Shown in pieces: positions 43,557 through 54,083 of a stretch of 64,000 bases of DNA; position 1 is the first letter of the stretch, and each line of letters starts with the position of its first letter. This stretch comes from Sinomonas cellulolyticus (lineage in GTDB: Bacteria; Actinomycetota; Actinomycetes; Actinomycetales; Micrococcaceae), in the NCBI RefSeq assembly GCF_014656475.1, contig NZ_BNCM01000011.1, positions 62,001 to 126,000 on the forward strand, read 5' to 3'. The notes below the pieces were generated by a model, which had not been told where the DNA came from, searched no databases, and saw only the letters and a list, made by a program, of their open reading frames with translations. A program made the translations under genes and the position numbers.

Positions 43557-45056
43557 ATGAAGCGCACTGTTGCTGCGCTCGCTTCGGCCTGCGCGGTCGG
43601 GGCGATCATCGCCACGTCGGTCGGCGTGGGGACGGCGGAGTCGGCGTCGGCCGCGCCCGCCGCCAACGACGGCCGCATCAAGAACGTCATCTACCTGCTC
43701 GGCGACGGCATGGGGCGCACGCACGTCACCGCCGGCCGCGAGCGGTTCTACGGGGCCAACGGGCGCATGGTCATGGAGACCCTGCCCTCGCACGGCTTCG
43801 TGAGCACCTACGCGGCGGAGAAGAACTCGGGCCAGCCCGGCCAGCCGGACTTCGTCCCGAACTACGTCACGGACTCCGCCTCAGCGGCAACCGCCTGGGC
43901 CTCGGGCGTGAAGACGTACAACGCCGCGCTCGGCGTGGACGCCAAGGGCGAGATGACGCCGACCGTGATGGAGATGGCCAAGAAGGCCGGCTACCGCACG
44001 GGCAACGTCAGCACCGCCGAGATCACCGATGCGACGCCGGCGGGACAGATGAGCCACGCCCTCGCCCGCGGCTGCCAGGGCCCGGTGTACTCGGCCAAGT
44101 CCTGCCAGGACACCAAGGTCACCGGTGGCGCAGAGCTGCCCACGAGCGACCTTCGCGTCACCCCGATCGCCAAGCAGATCGCCCGCAACGGAACCGCCGA
44201 CGTCATCCTCGGCGGCGGGCTGAGCCGCTTCGACAACGAGGACGAGAAGGCGCTGCGCGACCAGGGCTATGAGGTCCTCAGCTCACCGGCGTCGCAGACG
44301 GTCGCCACGGAGGACGACCTTGCCAAGGCTGAGGGCGGCAAGGTCTTCGGGCTGTTCAACAAGGGCAACCTGACGGTCGAGAAGTCCAAGCAGGACAACC
44401 CGGCCTCCGCCGAGGCCAAGGAGCCGACGCTCGCCGAGATGACCACGAAGTCCATCGACCTCCTCGGCAAGGGCGGCGAGAAGGGCAACGGCTTCTACCT
44501 CCAGGTGGAGGGCGCCCTGATCGACAAGCGCTCGCACGCGAATGACGCCGCACAGACCCTCGAGGAGATCAAGGCGTTCGACGACGCCGTCGCCGTGGCG
44601 CTCGATTTCGCGAAGAAGGACGGCCACACCCTCGTCATCGTCACGGCGGACCACGAGTGCGCCGGCTTCAATGTCATCGAGAAGGGCTCGTTCACCAACG
44701 CCGAGGCGGCCAACCCGCCGGTTAACGTCGATGGCGGGAACACGGCGAACAACTCCACGCCGAGCCGCCCGAGCGGCAACACGAAGGACGCCTCGCGCTC
44801 CACCGGGATCGTCAACGGCGCCGGCGCAGCCGACCCGCACAACTTCGCACCGGCCACCTTCCGCACCGCGGACGACCCGGCCGGCGTCAGGGACGGCACC
44901 AAGGAGGCCAGCCTCTGGCTGACCTACCTCTCCGGCAACCACACGGGTGCCGACGTCCCGGTCTACTCCTACGGGGCCGGCTCAGAGAAGCTGCAGGGCA
45001 CCGTCGACAACACCGACCTGTTCGGCATCGTCGCGGACGCCCTCCGGCTCCGCTGA
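43557..45056 (+). CDS. phoA: secreted alkaline phosphatase (PhoA family)
   Basis: 499 residues; GGAGGGA precedes the ATG. Signal peptide: MKRTVAALASACAVGAIIATSV..., probable cut after ASA near residue 32. IYLLGDGMG gives the first metal-site Asp, VTDSASAATAWA the nucleophilic Ser, and TADHECAGF the metal-binding Asp/His. An insert rich in Asn/Ser/Thr sits near residues 385-420. It releases phosphate from phosphomonoesters outside the cell. The upstream Pho-box-like repeats fit phosphate control. Confidence 0.94.
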   Translation: MKRTVAALASACAVGAIIATSVGVGTAESASAAPAANDGRIKNVIYLLGDGMGRTHVTAGRERFYGANGRMVMETLPSHGFVSTYAAEKNSGQPGQPDFVPNYVTDSASAATAWASGVKTYNAALGVDAKGEMTPTVMEMAKKAGYRTGNVSTAEITDATPAGQMSHALARGCQGPVYSAKSCQDTKVTGGAELPTSDLRVTPIAKQIARNGTADVILGGGLSRFDNEDEKALRDQGYEVLSSPASQTVATEDDLAKAEGGKVFGLFNKGNLTVEKSKQDNPASAEAKEPTLAEMTTKSIDLLGKGGEKGNGFYLQVEGALIDKRSHANDAAQTLEEIKAFDDAVAVALDFAKKDGHTLVIVTADHECAGFNVIEKGSFTNAEAANPPVNVDGGNTANNSTPSRPSGNTKDASRSTGIVNGAGAADPHNFAPATFRTADDPAGVRDGTKEASLWLTYLSGNHTGADVPVYSYGAGSEKLQGTVDNTDLFGIVADALRLR

Positions 45057-45063
45057 TCCCCCC

Positions 45064-45093
45064 GCCAGGGGGCGGCTCCGGCCGCCCCCTGGC
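45064..45093 (+). terminator. terminator after alkaline phosphatase
   Basis: A 13-bp perfect stem (45064-45076 with 45081-45093), TCCG tetraloop, then CTCCCTT. It starts 7 bases after the stop. Confidence 0.85.
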
Positions 45094-45115
45094 CTCCCTT
45101 CTCCCAGGACCCCTC

Positions 45116-45625
45116 ATGAAGCCCTTCCTTCTTCCGGCCATCACGGCCGCAGCGCTCCTCGCCGGCTGCTCGGCCGCCCCTGCCGCCACCAGCGGCCCAG
45201 CCCCTCAGCCGGTCTCCGTGCAGACGCAGCTGCCGGGCCTCGCCGCCCCGACAGGCGAGCCGGACCTGCCCTCGCTCAAGGCCACTCGGCCCCAGCCCGG
45301 ACAGGCCGTCCGCGCTGACGGAGCCTTCGACGACCGCTTCGAGATCGACGGCCTCGCCTTCGATGGCGAGGCCGCCGCGGGCGCCGTGCGCATTACGTCC
45401 GACGTGAGCGACCTGCTCGAACTCGTGGTGGTCGCAGGCTTCTACGACCGCGACGGGAAGCTCCTCACGACGGCGCGCTTCGAGCACCACGTCGACGGCG
45501 ACGCCGGCCACCAGCACGCCGGGCCGCCGAGCGAGTCGGAGGAGTTCAGGATCCCCGTCCCGGCGGAGTTCGCCGGCAGGGCCGAGTCCGCCGCCGTCGG
45601 GGCGCCCGTCCTCGTCAACGAGTAG
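45116..45625 (+). CDS. secreted lipoprotein of unknown function
   Basis: 169 residues. Lipoprotein signal with the lipobox LLAGC (Cys at residue 18), a Pro/Ala-rich linker to about residue 65, then a beta-rich domain ending EFRIPVPAEFAGRAESAAVGAPVLVNE. HHVDGDAGHQHAG is His-rich and may bind metal. I do not recognise a family. It lies between phoA and the iron-box region; co-transcription with phoA is unlikely given the terminator. Confidence 0.8.
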   Translation: MKPFLLPAITAAALLAGCSAAPAATSGPAPQPVSVQTQLPGLAAPTGEPDLPSLKATRPQPGQAVRADGAFDDRFEIDGLAFDGEAAAGAVRITSDVSDLLELVVVAGFYDRDGKLLTTARFEHHVDGDAGHQHAGPPSESEEFRIPVPAEFAGRAESAAVGAPVLVNE

Positions 45626-45672
45626 CGGTCCAAACGGACTAATTCCGCAACATATTTGATCCCTAATTTTGG

Positions 45673-45691
45673 TTAGGTTAGGCTCACCTTG
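45673..45691 (+). promoter_or_regulatory. DtxR/IdeR iron box
   Basis: TTAGGTTAGGCTCACCTTG matches 16 of 19 positions of the consensus iron box TTAGGTTAGGCTAACCTAA. It lies 46 bases upstream of the efeO-like ATG; iron-loaded DtxR would repress the efe genes. Confidence 0.85.
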
Positions 45692-45736
45692 CCATGCTCC
45701 AGAAGGGGCGCCCCCCGCACCAGCCCGAGGTCAGCC

Positions 45737-46504
45737 ATGCCCACGACCGCCGCACCGCCTACGACAATGGCGGACGCCGTCAGCGCCTATCACGCCTACG
45801 TCGCCGAGCGCCTCGGCGAACTGCGGGTCCACGTCACCGCGCTCAAGGCCCAGATCGGCAATGCGGACACGGACGCGGCGAGGGCGACGTGGCTTTCCGC
45901 CCAGCAGACATGGCAGCGCGTCGGGGCGGCGTACGGGAGCTTCGGCGACCTCGGGAACGCGATCGCCCCCGGGTCCCGCGGGCTCGAGGGCGGTGCCACG
46001 AGCCCGGACTTCGCCGGCCTGCGGCGCATCGAGTACGGGCTCTGGCACGGCCAGACGCCCGGGGAGCTCATGCCGGTGGTCGGCAAGCTACTCACGGATC
46101 TGGACGCACTCGAGGCCCACCTTCCCGAGACCGCGGTGGAGCCGGCGGACATGCCGCTGCGGCTGCACGAGATCCTCGAGGACTCGGTGCGGGACCACCT
46201 CTCCGGCTTGGGAGACCAGGGATCCGGCATGGCACTCGCGCTGACCAGCGCGGACGTCGATGCAACGCAGGAGGTCCTCGGCCTCCTCCGCGGGCTGCTC
46301 GAGGGGCGCAGGAAGGGCTACCCGGCGGCGGTCGATGCACAACTCAGGCAGCTCTCCGCGGCGGTCGACGCCGCACGGTCACCATCCGGCGAATGGGTCC
46401 CCTACCGGGACGTGCCCCTAGAGCAACGTCAGCACGTCAACGGGGCGATCGGTCGCGCGCTCGAATCGCTCGCGCTGGCCCCCGCACTCTTCTCGACCGA
46501 CTGA
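45737..46504 (+). CDS. EfeO/EfeM-like imelysin (M75) domain protein without export signal
   Basis: 255 residues from the ATG at 45737 (GAGGTC 6 bases upstream). It is an M75/imelysin domain: AVSAYHAYVAERL at the start and the conserved RRIEYGLWHG (H-x-x-E-type region) in the middle. No signal peptide or cupredoxin domain is visible, unlike classic EfeO. It is iron-box controlled and 96 bases upstream of efeB, so ferrous-iron uptake is the best role. The missing signal may mean a wrong start or an altered protein; efeU is not in the window. Confidence 0.85.
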   Translation: MPTTAAPPTTMADAVSAYHAYVAERLGELRVHVTALKAQIGNADTDAARATWLSAQQTWQRVGAAYGSFGDLGNAIAPGSRGLEGGATSPDFAGLRRIEYGLWHGQTPGELMPVVGKLLTDLDALEAHLPETAVEPADMPLRLHEILEDSVRDHLSGLGDQGSGMALALTSADVDATQEVLGLLRGLLEGRRKGYPAAVDAQLRQLSAAVDAARSPSGEWVPYRDVPLEQRQHVNGAIGRALESLALAPALFSTD

Positions 46505-46600
46505 GTCGCATCGACGCTGCGCGGCGGTGACATCGCGCCGCGGCGACAGACTGAACCGGCCACGCGCCGTCGCCCCTCCCCCTCGCACCGAAAGCACACC

Positions 46601-47830
46601 GTGGACATCCAACGACGCACCTTCCTCGTCGGCGCCTCAGGCGCCGCCACCGCCGGCCTCCTCGCTTCCTGCGCCTCCCCCGACGCCCAGCCGTCCACCA
46701 CGACGGCCGCCGATACCGTCGACTTCCATGGCGCCAACCAGGCGGGTGTCTACCGGCCCACCGCCCAGCAGCAGGCGTCCTGCTTCGCAGCGTTCCGGGT
46801 GCTGTGCACGGACGTCGCTGACCTCAAGGCCCTCCTGCAGCGGCTCACGCTCAAGGGCCGCATCCTCGGCGGTGGCCACAAGGCTTCGGAGGCACTCCCA
46901 GCTGTCGAACAGACGGGCGTGGATGGGGCGCCGCCAGTGAACTCTGGCGTAATGGGCGACGACGTCCCCGCAGCGAACTTCACGATGACCGTTGGCCTCG
47001 CCGGCAGCCTGTTCGACAACCCCGCCTACGACCTCGCGTCCAAGAAGCCCCATGGTCTCACCGACCTGAAGGTCTTCCCCAACGACGCCATCGACGACGC
47101 ATGGACAGGGGGCGATCTCCTCCTGCAGCTCTGCGCCGACTCGACGGACATGGTCCACTACGCGCTGCGGGACATCATGAAGGCCACCCGCGGCCAGCTC
47201 CAGCTCCAGTGGAAGATCAACGGCTTCCACAGTGGCCCCCGGCCGGACGGCGCGCCCCGAAACCTCTTCGGGTACAAGGACGGGATCGTCAATCCCGCCG
47301 AGGGAGAACAGCTCGTGTGGCTCGGCAAGGGCTCTGGACAGCCCGCGTGGACGGAGGGCGGCACCTTCATGGTGGTGCGGCTGATCCGCATGCTCGTCGA
47401 GTTCTGGGACCGCGTGGGCCTCGGCGAGCAGGACGGGATGATCGGGCGGCACCGCGCAACGGGTGCGCCGCTCGGGGCCGCCAAGGAGACAGACGTGCCG
47501 GACTATGCCTCCGACCCGAAGGGCGAGACCATCCCCCTCGACGCCCATATCCGGCTCGCCAATCCGCGAACCCAGGAGACCTCCAAGTCGCGGATGCTGC
47601 GCCGCGGGTACAACTACGAGATGGGCGTCGACCTCAACGGGAACATGCAGGCCGGGCTGATCTTCGCGAGCTTCCAGCAGAACATCCAGGAGCAGTTCGA
47701 GGCCACCCAGGCCCGCCTCATCAATGAGCCCATGACCGACTACATCCAGCCGTTCGGCGGCGGCTACTTCTTCGTCCCGCCGGGGGTCGCCGGTGAGGAC
47801 GGGTTTCTCGGCGAGGGCCTGTTCGCCTGA
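46601..47830 (+). CDS. efeB: DyP-type heme peroxidase EfeB (Tat substrate)
   Basis: 409 residues from a GTG. The Tat signal is short: RRTFLVG at residues 5-11, a hydrophobic stretch, then LASC that could also be a lipobox. The DyP motif GYKDG followed by IVNP is near residue 225-232. EfeB oxidises ferrous iron or releases iron from heme at the cell surface. It follows the efeO-like gene and is probably in the same iron-regulated transcript. Confidence 0.93.
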   Translation: MDIQRRTFLVGASGAATAGLLASCASPDAQPSTTTAADTVDFHGANQAGVYRPTAQQQASCFAAFRVLCTDVADLKALLQRLTLKGRILGGGHKASEALPAVEQTGVDGAPPVNSGVMGDDVPAANFTMTVGLAGSLFDNPAYDLASKKPHGLTDLKVFPNDAIDDAWTGGDLLLQLCADSTDMVHYALRDIMKATRGQLQLQWKINGFHSGPRPDGAPRNLFGYKDGIVNPAEGEQLVWLGKGSGQPAWTEGGTFMVVRLIRMLVEFWDRVGLGEQDGMIGRHRATGAPLGAAKETDVPDYASDPKGETIPLDAHIRLANPRTQETSKSRMLRRGYNYEMGVDLNGNMQAGLIFASFQQNIQEQFEATQARLINEPMTDYIQPFGGGYFFVPPGVAGEDGFLGEGLFA

Positions 47831-47850
47831 CGGTGACCGGGCTGGAAAAG

Positions 47851-47887
47851 GGCGTACGACGGCGGGACGCCCCCGCCGTCGTACGCC
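47851..47887 (+). terminator. terminator after efeB
   Basis: A perfect 16-bp stem (47851-47866 with 47872-47887), 5-base loop, then TTCCTT. It starts 20 bases after the efeB stop. Confidence 0.9.
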
Positions 47888-47941
47888 TTCCTTAACGTGT
47901 GCCCCCTCATGCGCCTCGGCCGTGGATGCCTCGGCCGGCCC

Positions 47942-48370
47942 TCAGGCGACCTGGGCGGTGAGGCCCACGGACTGGACGGCCTTGGCGGCGGCCGTCTCGT
48001 CGTTGTCCGAGGTGTCGCCGCTGATCCCCACCGCGCCCTCCACGCTGCCGTCGGCCCCGCGGACGATCACGCCGCCGGGCACCGGCACGAGGCGGCCGCC
48101 GAGCGCGGCTGCCGCCGCCGTGATGAAGTAGGCCTGCTGCTCGGCGCGCTCCATGAGGGCCCGGGACCCCATCCCGAGCGCGAGGGCACCGTAGGCCTTG
48201 CCATGCGCGATCTCGAAGCGGTTGTTCGAGGCACCGTCCTCCCGCGCTGCGGCGACAACGTGGCCGCCGGCGTCGAGCACGACGACGGTCAGCGGCTTGA
48301 AGCCCTGCTCGCGGCCCGCGGCGAGGGCCTCGTCAACCAGGCTGCGGGCGGTGGCCAGTCCGATGCTCAC
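47942..48370 (-). CDS. GlcG/HbpS-family (DUF336) protein
   Basis: 142 residues from a GTG overlapping the malate synthase stop (GTGA). DUF336 features: [17 protein letters not shown] and [22 protein letters not shown]. The family includes GlcG of the glycolate locus and heme-binding HbpS; function here is unknown but coupled to malate synthase G, as in glyoxylate/glycolate operons. Confidence 0.9.
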   Translation of the reverse strand: MSIGLATARSLVDEALAAGREQGFKPLTVVVLDAGGHVVAAAREDGASNNRFEIAHGKAYGALALGMGSRALMERAEQQAYFITAAAAALGGRLVPVPGGVIVRGADGSVEGAVGISGDTSDNDETAAAKAVQSVGLTAQVA

Positions 48371-50553
48371 GAGGCGCTCCCGACCAGGCCGGCGGCCTCC
48401 TTCTGCGCCTCGCGGCGGCGGTGCAGGATCGGCTCCGTGTAGCCCGAGGGCTGGCTGGCTCCCTCGAGCACGAGCTCGCGCGCGGCGAGGAACGCCTCGG
48501 AGTCGAACGAGGGTGCCATGGGCGCGTAGTCCGGGTCCCCGGCGTTTTGCTCGTCCACGACGGCGGCCATGCGCCGCAGGGAGTCCTCCACCTGCTCGCG
48601 CGTGATGATGCCGTGCAGGAGCCAGTTGGAGATGTGCTGGGAGCTGATCCGGCACGTGGCGCGGTCCTCCATCAGCGGGGTTCCCCCGATGTCCGGGACC
48701 TTGGAGCAGCCGACGCCGGCGCTCACCCACCGCACCACGTAGCCGAGGGTGCTCTGGATGTTGTTGTCGAGCTCGTTGCGGCGGGCATCCTCGTCCCACC
48801 CGGCCGGGTCGCCGAGCGGGATGGTGAGGAGCTGCCGGAGCGTGGAGCGCCGCCCCGCGCCGAGTTCCGCCTGACGGGCGTCCACGTCGACCTGGTGGTA
48901 GTGGATCGCGTGCAGGGTCGCGGCGGTCGGCGAGGGGACCCAGGCGCAGTTCGCGCCAGCGAGCGGGTGGGCCACCTTCTGCTCGAGCATGTCCGCGAGG
49001 TTGTCCGGCGCAGCCCACATGCCCTTGCCGATCTGCGCCCGGCCGCGGAAGCCGCACTCGAGGCCGATGTCCACGTTCGAGTCCTCGTAGGCCTTGATCC
49101 AGCTCGTGGAGCGCATGTCCGCCTTTCGGACCATCGGACCGGCGAGCATCGAGGTGTGGATCTCGTCCCCCGTGCGGTCGAGGAAGCCGGTGTTGATGAA
49201 GACGACCCGCTCGCGCGCCTCGAAGATGCAGGCCTTGAGGTTGGCCGAGGTGCGGCGCTCCTCGTCCATGATCCCGATCTTGAGGGTGAGCGGCTCGAGC
49301 CCGAGCACGGACTCCGCGCCGGCGAGGAGGGCGCAGGCCACGGCCACCTCGGCCGGACCGTGCATCTTGGGCTTGACGATGTACACGGAACCGGCGCGGG
49401 AGTTGCCTCCGGCGTGCGGGCCGCGCAGGTCGTGCACGGAGCCGAGCCCGGTGAAGAGGGCGTCGAGGATCTCCTCGGGGACGCGGTTGCCCTCGGAGTC
49501 GAGGACGGCGTCGCTCGTCATGAGGTGGCCCACCTGCCGGATGAGCAGGAGCGAGCGGCCGGGCAGCGTCAGCTCCGAGCCGTCCGGCGCGGTGTAGACG
49601 CGGTCGGCGTTGAGGCTGCGGCTGAAGGTCTTGCCGCCCTTGGTCACGTCGGCCGTGAGCGTGCCCTGCATGAGCTTGAGCCAGTTGCGGTAGCCGGAGA
49701 CCTTGTCCTCGGCGTCGACGGCGGCCACCGAGTCCTCGAGGTCCATGATGGTGGTGAGGGCGGCCTCGAGGACCACGTCCTTCACGCCGGCGGCATCGGT
49801 GGACCCGATGGGGTGGGTGCGGTCGATCTGGATCTCGAGGTGCAGGCCGTGGTGCGCGAGCAGGATGGCCTCGGGGGCGCCCGGCTCGCCGCGGTAGCCG
49901 GCCAGCTGGGAGGGGTCGGCGAGGCCGACGGCGCCGCGGGAGCTCTCAGCCACGAGGGCGCCGTCCTCGATCCGGTACGCGGTGGCCTCCGCGTGGGAGG
50001 CACCGGCCAGAGGCACGGTCTCATCGAGGAAGGCCCGGGCGCGCGCGATCACAGCCTCGCCGCGGGCCGGGTTGTAGCCCGAAGTCCGCTCGCGGCCCTC
50101 GGCCTCGTCGATCACGTCGGTGCCGTAGAACGCGTCGTACAGCGAGCCCCAGCGGGCGTTGGCGGCGTTCGCCGCGAAGCGGGCGTTCAGGAGGGGCACC
50201 ACGAGCTGCGGGCCGGAGACCGTGGCGATCTCGGGGTCCACGCGGTCGGTGGAGATCGTGAAGTCCTCGGGCTCGTCCACGAGGTAGCCGATCGAGCGCA
50301 GGAACTCCTCGTAGGCCTCCTGGTCCACGGGGCCGGCCCCGGCGGAGCGGTGGAAGCCGTCGATCTGCTCCTGCATCCGGTCCCGAACCTGCAGCAGCTC
50401 CTGGACCTTCGGGGAGAACTCCTCGATGAGCGAGGCGGCCCCTGACCAGAAGGCGTCCTGCTCGAGGCCGGTTCCGGGCAGGGCCTCGTCGCGGACGAAG
50501 GCGTGGAGCGCCTCCGCCACCTGTAGCCCGTGGATGGTGATTCGATCGGCCAT
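48367..50553 (-). CDS. glcB: malate synthase G
   Basis: 728 residues, the normal length for the G isoform; AAGGAG lies 6 bases before the ATG. Core motifs: [40 protein letters not shown], and [21 protein letters not shown] with the C-terminal catalytic Asp region. It condenses glyoxylate and acetyl-CoA to malate. The GlcG-like gene follows with a 4-base overlap. A palindromic site lies just upstream (50581-50596). Confidence 0.96.
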   Translation of the reverse strand: MADRITIHGLQVAEALHAFVRDEALPGTGLEQDAFWSGAASLIEEFSPKVQELLQVRDRMQEQIDGFHRSAGAGPVDQEAYEEFLRSIGYLVDEPEDFTISTDRVDPEIATVSGPQLVVPLLNARFAANAANARWGSLYDAFYGTDVIDEAEGRERTSGYNPARGEAVIARARAFLDETVPLAGASHAEATAYRIEDGALVAESSRGAVGLADPSQLAGYRGEPGAPEAILLAHHGLHLEIQIDRTHPIGSTDAAGVKDVVLEAALTTIMDLEDSVAAVDAEDKVSGYRNWLKLMQGTLTADVTKGGKTFSRSLNADRVYTAPDGSELTLPGRSLLLIRQVGHLMTSDAVLDSEGNRVPEEILDALFTGLGSVHDLRGPHAGGNSRAGSVYIVKPKMHGPAEVAVACALLAGAESVLGLEPLTLKIGIMDEERRTSANLKACIFEARERVVFINTGFLDRTGDEIHTSMLAGPMVRKADMRSTSWIKAYEDSNVDIGLECGFRGRAQIGKGMWAAPDNLADMLEQKVAHPLAGANCAWVPSPTAATLHAIHYHQVDVDARQAELGAGRRSTLRQLLTIPLGDPAGWDEDARRNELDNNIQSTLGYVVRWVSAGVGCSKVPDIGGTPLMEDRATCRISSQHISNWLLHGIITREQVEDSLRRMAAVVDEQNAGDPDYAPMAPSFDSEAFLAARELVLEGASQPSGYTEPILHRRREAQKEAAGLVGSAS

Positions 50554-50580
50554 GGTCAACTCCTTGGCGTGAAAGTTTGG

Positions 50581-50596
50581 TTTCGCATTGCGGAAA
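50581..50596. promoter_or_regulatory. palindromic site upstream of glcB
   Basis: TTTCGCATTGCGGAAA has a perfect GCATTGC core with TTTC/GGAAA flanks, 28 bases before the glcB start. It resembles IclR-type (AllR-like) glyoxylate sites, which is an inference. Confidence 0.4.
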
Positions 50597-50678
50597 TACG
50601 TGGTCGTCCCGAAGAAAGGTAGCCAGTGCCACCCCGCCGTGTCAATGCCGCTGCGCCCTCGTCCCGCAGGACGGCGAG

Positions 50679-50705
50679 TGTGGACTGACCACTGTGGACT
50701 GACCA
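50679..50705. promoter_or_regulatory. tandem 13-bp direct repeat upstream of lldP
   Basis: TGTGGACTGACCA occurs at 50679-50691 and 50693-50705, 14 bases apart. CCACTG (50689-50694) and CAGTGG (50711-50716) also form an inverted pair. Another palindrome TTCCGGAA lies at 50747-50754. This is a plausible GntR/LldR-type control region for the divergent glcB and lldP. Confidence 0.4.
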
Positions 50706-50826
50706 TTGACCAGTGGCACACCTCACACCTAGACTCCTAGAGGCTCTTCCGGAAGGCGGAAACATACTTCCGGTTCCACCATTGCCGCCGCAGACAATCG
50801 CTGCCGCCACAGACAAAGGAGTCTCT

Positions 50827-52581
50827 GTGAGCACCTTCCATCAACTCATTGACCCCCTGAACGGGTCGCTCGCCCTCTCGGCGGTCCTGGCCGCCCTTCC
50901 CCTCCTCCTGCTTTTCGTGATGCTCGGCATCTTCCGCACCAAGGCGTGGAAGGCCGCCGTCGCGAGCCTCGTGCTCTCCGTCATCCTGGCCATCGCCGTG
51001 TGGCAGATGCCGGCGGGACAGGCCCTCTCGGCCACGGCCGAGGGCGCCTTCTACGGGGTGTTCCCCATCCTCTGGATCCTCATCAACGCCCTGTGGGTGT
51101 ACAAGCTGACGGTCGCCACCCGCTGGTTCGATGTCCTCGGCAGCACCATCCGCTCCATCTCGGCTGACCTGCGCATCCTCGTCATCCTCATCGCGTTCTG
51201 CTTCGGCGCCCTCCTCGAGGCCCTCGCCGGCTTCGGGGCGCCTGTGGCGATCACCGCCGCAATGCTCGTGGCAGCGGGCATGAAGCCGTTGAAGTCCGCC
51301 ACAGTGGCGCTCCTGGCGAACACCGCGCCGGTCGCCTTCGGCGCGATGGCCTCCCCGGTCATCGCGCTCAGCGGCGTCACCGGCATCCCGCTCGCCACGG
51401 TCTCGGCCATGGCCGGCCGGCAGACCCCGTTCCTCGCGCTCATCGTCCCGCTGCTGCTCGTCTTCATCGTGGATGGCCGGCGCGGCGTCCGGCAGACCTG
51501 GCCGGCCGCGGTGGTGGGCGGCGTGGTCTTCGCCGTCGTCCAGTTCGCCACCTCGAACTTCTTCACGGTCGAGCTCACGGACGTGCTGGCAAGCATCGTC
51601 GCCATCGGGGCCGTCCTGCTCCTGCTGCGCGTCTGGCAGCCCGCCGAACTGCTCGAGGCGGACCGCGTCGTCGACGACGAGGACGAGAGGGTGTCCGCGC
51701 GGCAGGGTGCAACGGCGGCCCGCACGGTCGATGCGTCCGCCACGGCCACCGTCGGAGCGCGCGCAGGGGGCGCCTCGTCCACCGACGGCGTGCGCGGAGG
51801 CTCCTCGGTGGACGCCGCCGAGACGGGCGGGGGGCGCCCCAGCGCCCGTGAGATCTGGATGGCCATGGGCCCCTACCTCGTGATCATCGTGGTGTTCTCG
51901 CTCTCGCAGGTGCCCGTCATCAAGAACTGGCTCACCGCCGTCGGCGGCTTCTCGTTCCGCTGGCCGGGCCTCGACGTGGTGGATCCCGCCGGCAAGCAGG
52001 TTGGGTCCCAGGTCATGCGGTTCGACCACCTCAAGGCCACCGGGACCCTGCTGCTGATCTCCGGCCTCATCACCCTCGCGCTGTACCGGATCCCGTTCGG
52101 ACGCGGGGTGCGGATCTACGGCGAGACCCTCAAGGTGCTGCGGTGGACCATCCTCACGGTCAGCTCGGTCCTCGGGCTTTCCTTCGTGATGAACCTGTCC
52201 GGGCAGACCGGCACCCTCGGCATCGCCCTGGCCTCCGCAGGCGGCATCTTCGCGCTCCTCTCCCCCGTGCTGGGCTGGATCGGCGTGGCGCTGACGGGCT
52301 CGGACACCTCGTCCAATTCGCTGTTCGGCCAGCTCCAGGTCACCGCCGCCGCGCACACCGGGCTCTCACCGATCCTCATGGCCGCCACGAACTCCTCGGC
52401 CGGCGTGCTGGGCAAGATGCTCTCGCTCCAGAACCTCGCCGTCGCCGCGGCCGCCGTGGGACTCGACGGCTCCGAGAGCACGCTGTTCCGGCGCCTGCTG
52501 GGCTGGAGCATCGGCCTCCTCGTCCTCCTCACGGCCCTCGTGCTCCTCCAGACCGGCCCCCTGTCCTGGATGGTCCCGTGA
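50827..52581 (+). CDS. lldP: L-lactate permease family (LldP/GlcA)
   Basis: 584 residues from a GTG with AAAGGAG 5 bases upstream. About 12-14 TM helices; family block FGALLEALAGFGAPVAITAAMLVAAG, then ANTAPVAFGA. A cytoplasmic loop at about residues 280-335 has an Ala/Ser/Gly/Thr-rich low-complexity insertion. It imports lactate or glycolate with protons. It is 49 bases upstream of the dehydrogenase and divergent from glcB. Confidence 0.95.
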   Translation: MSTFHQLIDPLNGSLALSAVLAALPLLLLFVMLGIFRTKAWKAAVASLVLSVILAIAVWQMPAGQALSATAEGAFYGVFPILWILINALWVYKLTVATRWFDVLGSTIRSISADLRILVILIAFCFGALLEALAGFGAPVAITAAMLVAAGMKPLKSATVALLANTAPVAFGAMASPVIALSGVTGIPLATVSAMAGRQTPFLALIVPLLLVFIVDGRRGVRQTWPAAVVGGVVFAVVQFATSNFFTVELTDVLASIVAIGAVLLLLRVWQPAELLEADRVVDDEDERVSARQGATAARTVDASATATVGARAGGASSTDGVRGGSSVDAAETGGGRPSAREIWMAMGPYLVIIVVFSLSQVPVIKNWLTAVGGFSFRWPGLDVVDPAGKQVGSQVMRFDHLKATGTLLLISGLITLALYRIPFGRGVRIYGETLKVLRWTILTVSSVLGLSFVMNLSGQTGTLGIALASAGGIFALLSPVLGWIGVALTGSDTSSNSLFGQLQVTAAAHTGLSPILMAATNSSAGVLGKMLSLQNLAVAAAAVGLDGSESTLFRRLLGWSIGLLVLLTALVLLQTGPLSWMVP

Positions 52582-52630
52582 CCGCGGCGCCGTCCTCCCC
52601 TACGATCACCACAAGAGCTGAGAAGGCACC

Positions 52631-54016
<1,386 letters not shown>

Positions 54017-54042
54017 GCTTCAGGCGAGTCTGCCTGGGATGG

Positions 54043-54077
54043 GCGGGCCGGCGGTGCCCTGGGCACCGCCGGCCCGC
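54043..54077. terminator. bidirectional terminator between convergent genes
   Basis: A 16-bp perfect stem (54043-54058 with 54062-54077) with a 3-base loop, between the stops at 54016 and 54084. Confidence 0.85.
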
Positions 54078-54083
54078 TGATGG

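Noticed and set aside
43557..45056. Second Arg-rich frame within alkaline phosphatase
   Set aside because: It overlaps the phosphatase and lacks any motif; the phosphatase has a signal peptide and complete active site.
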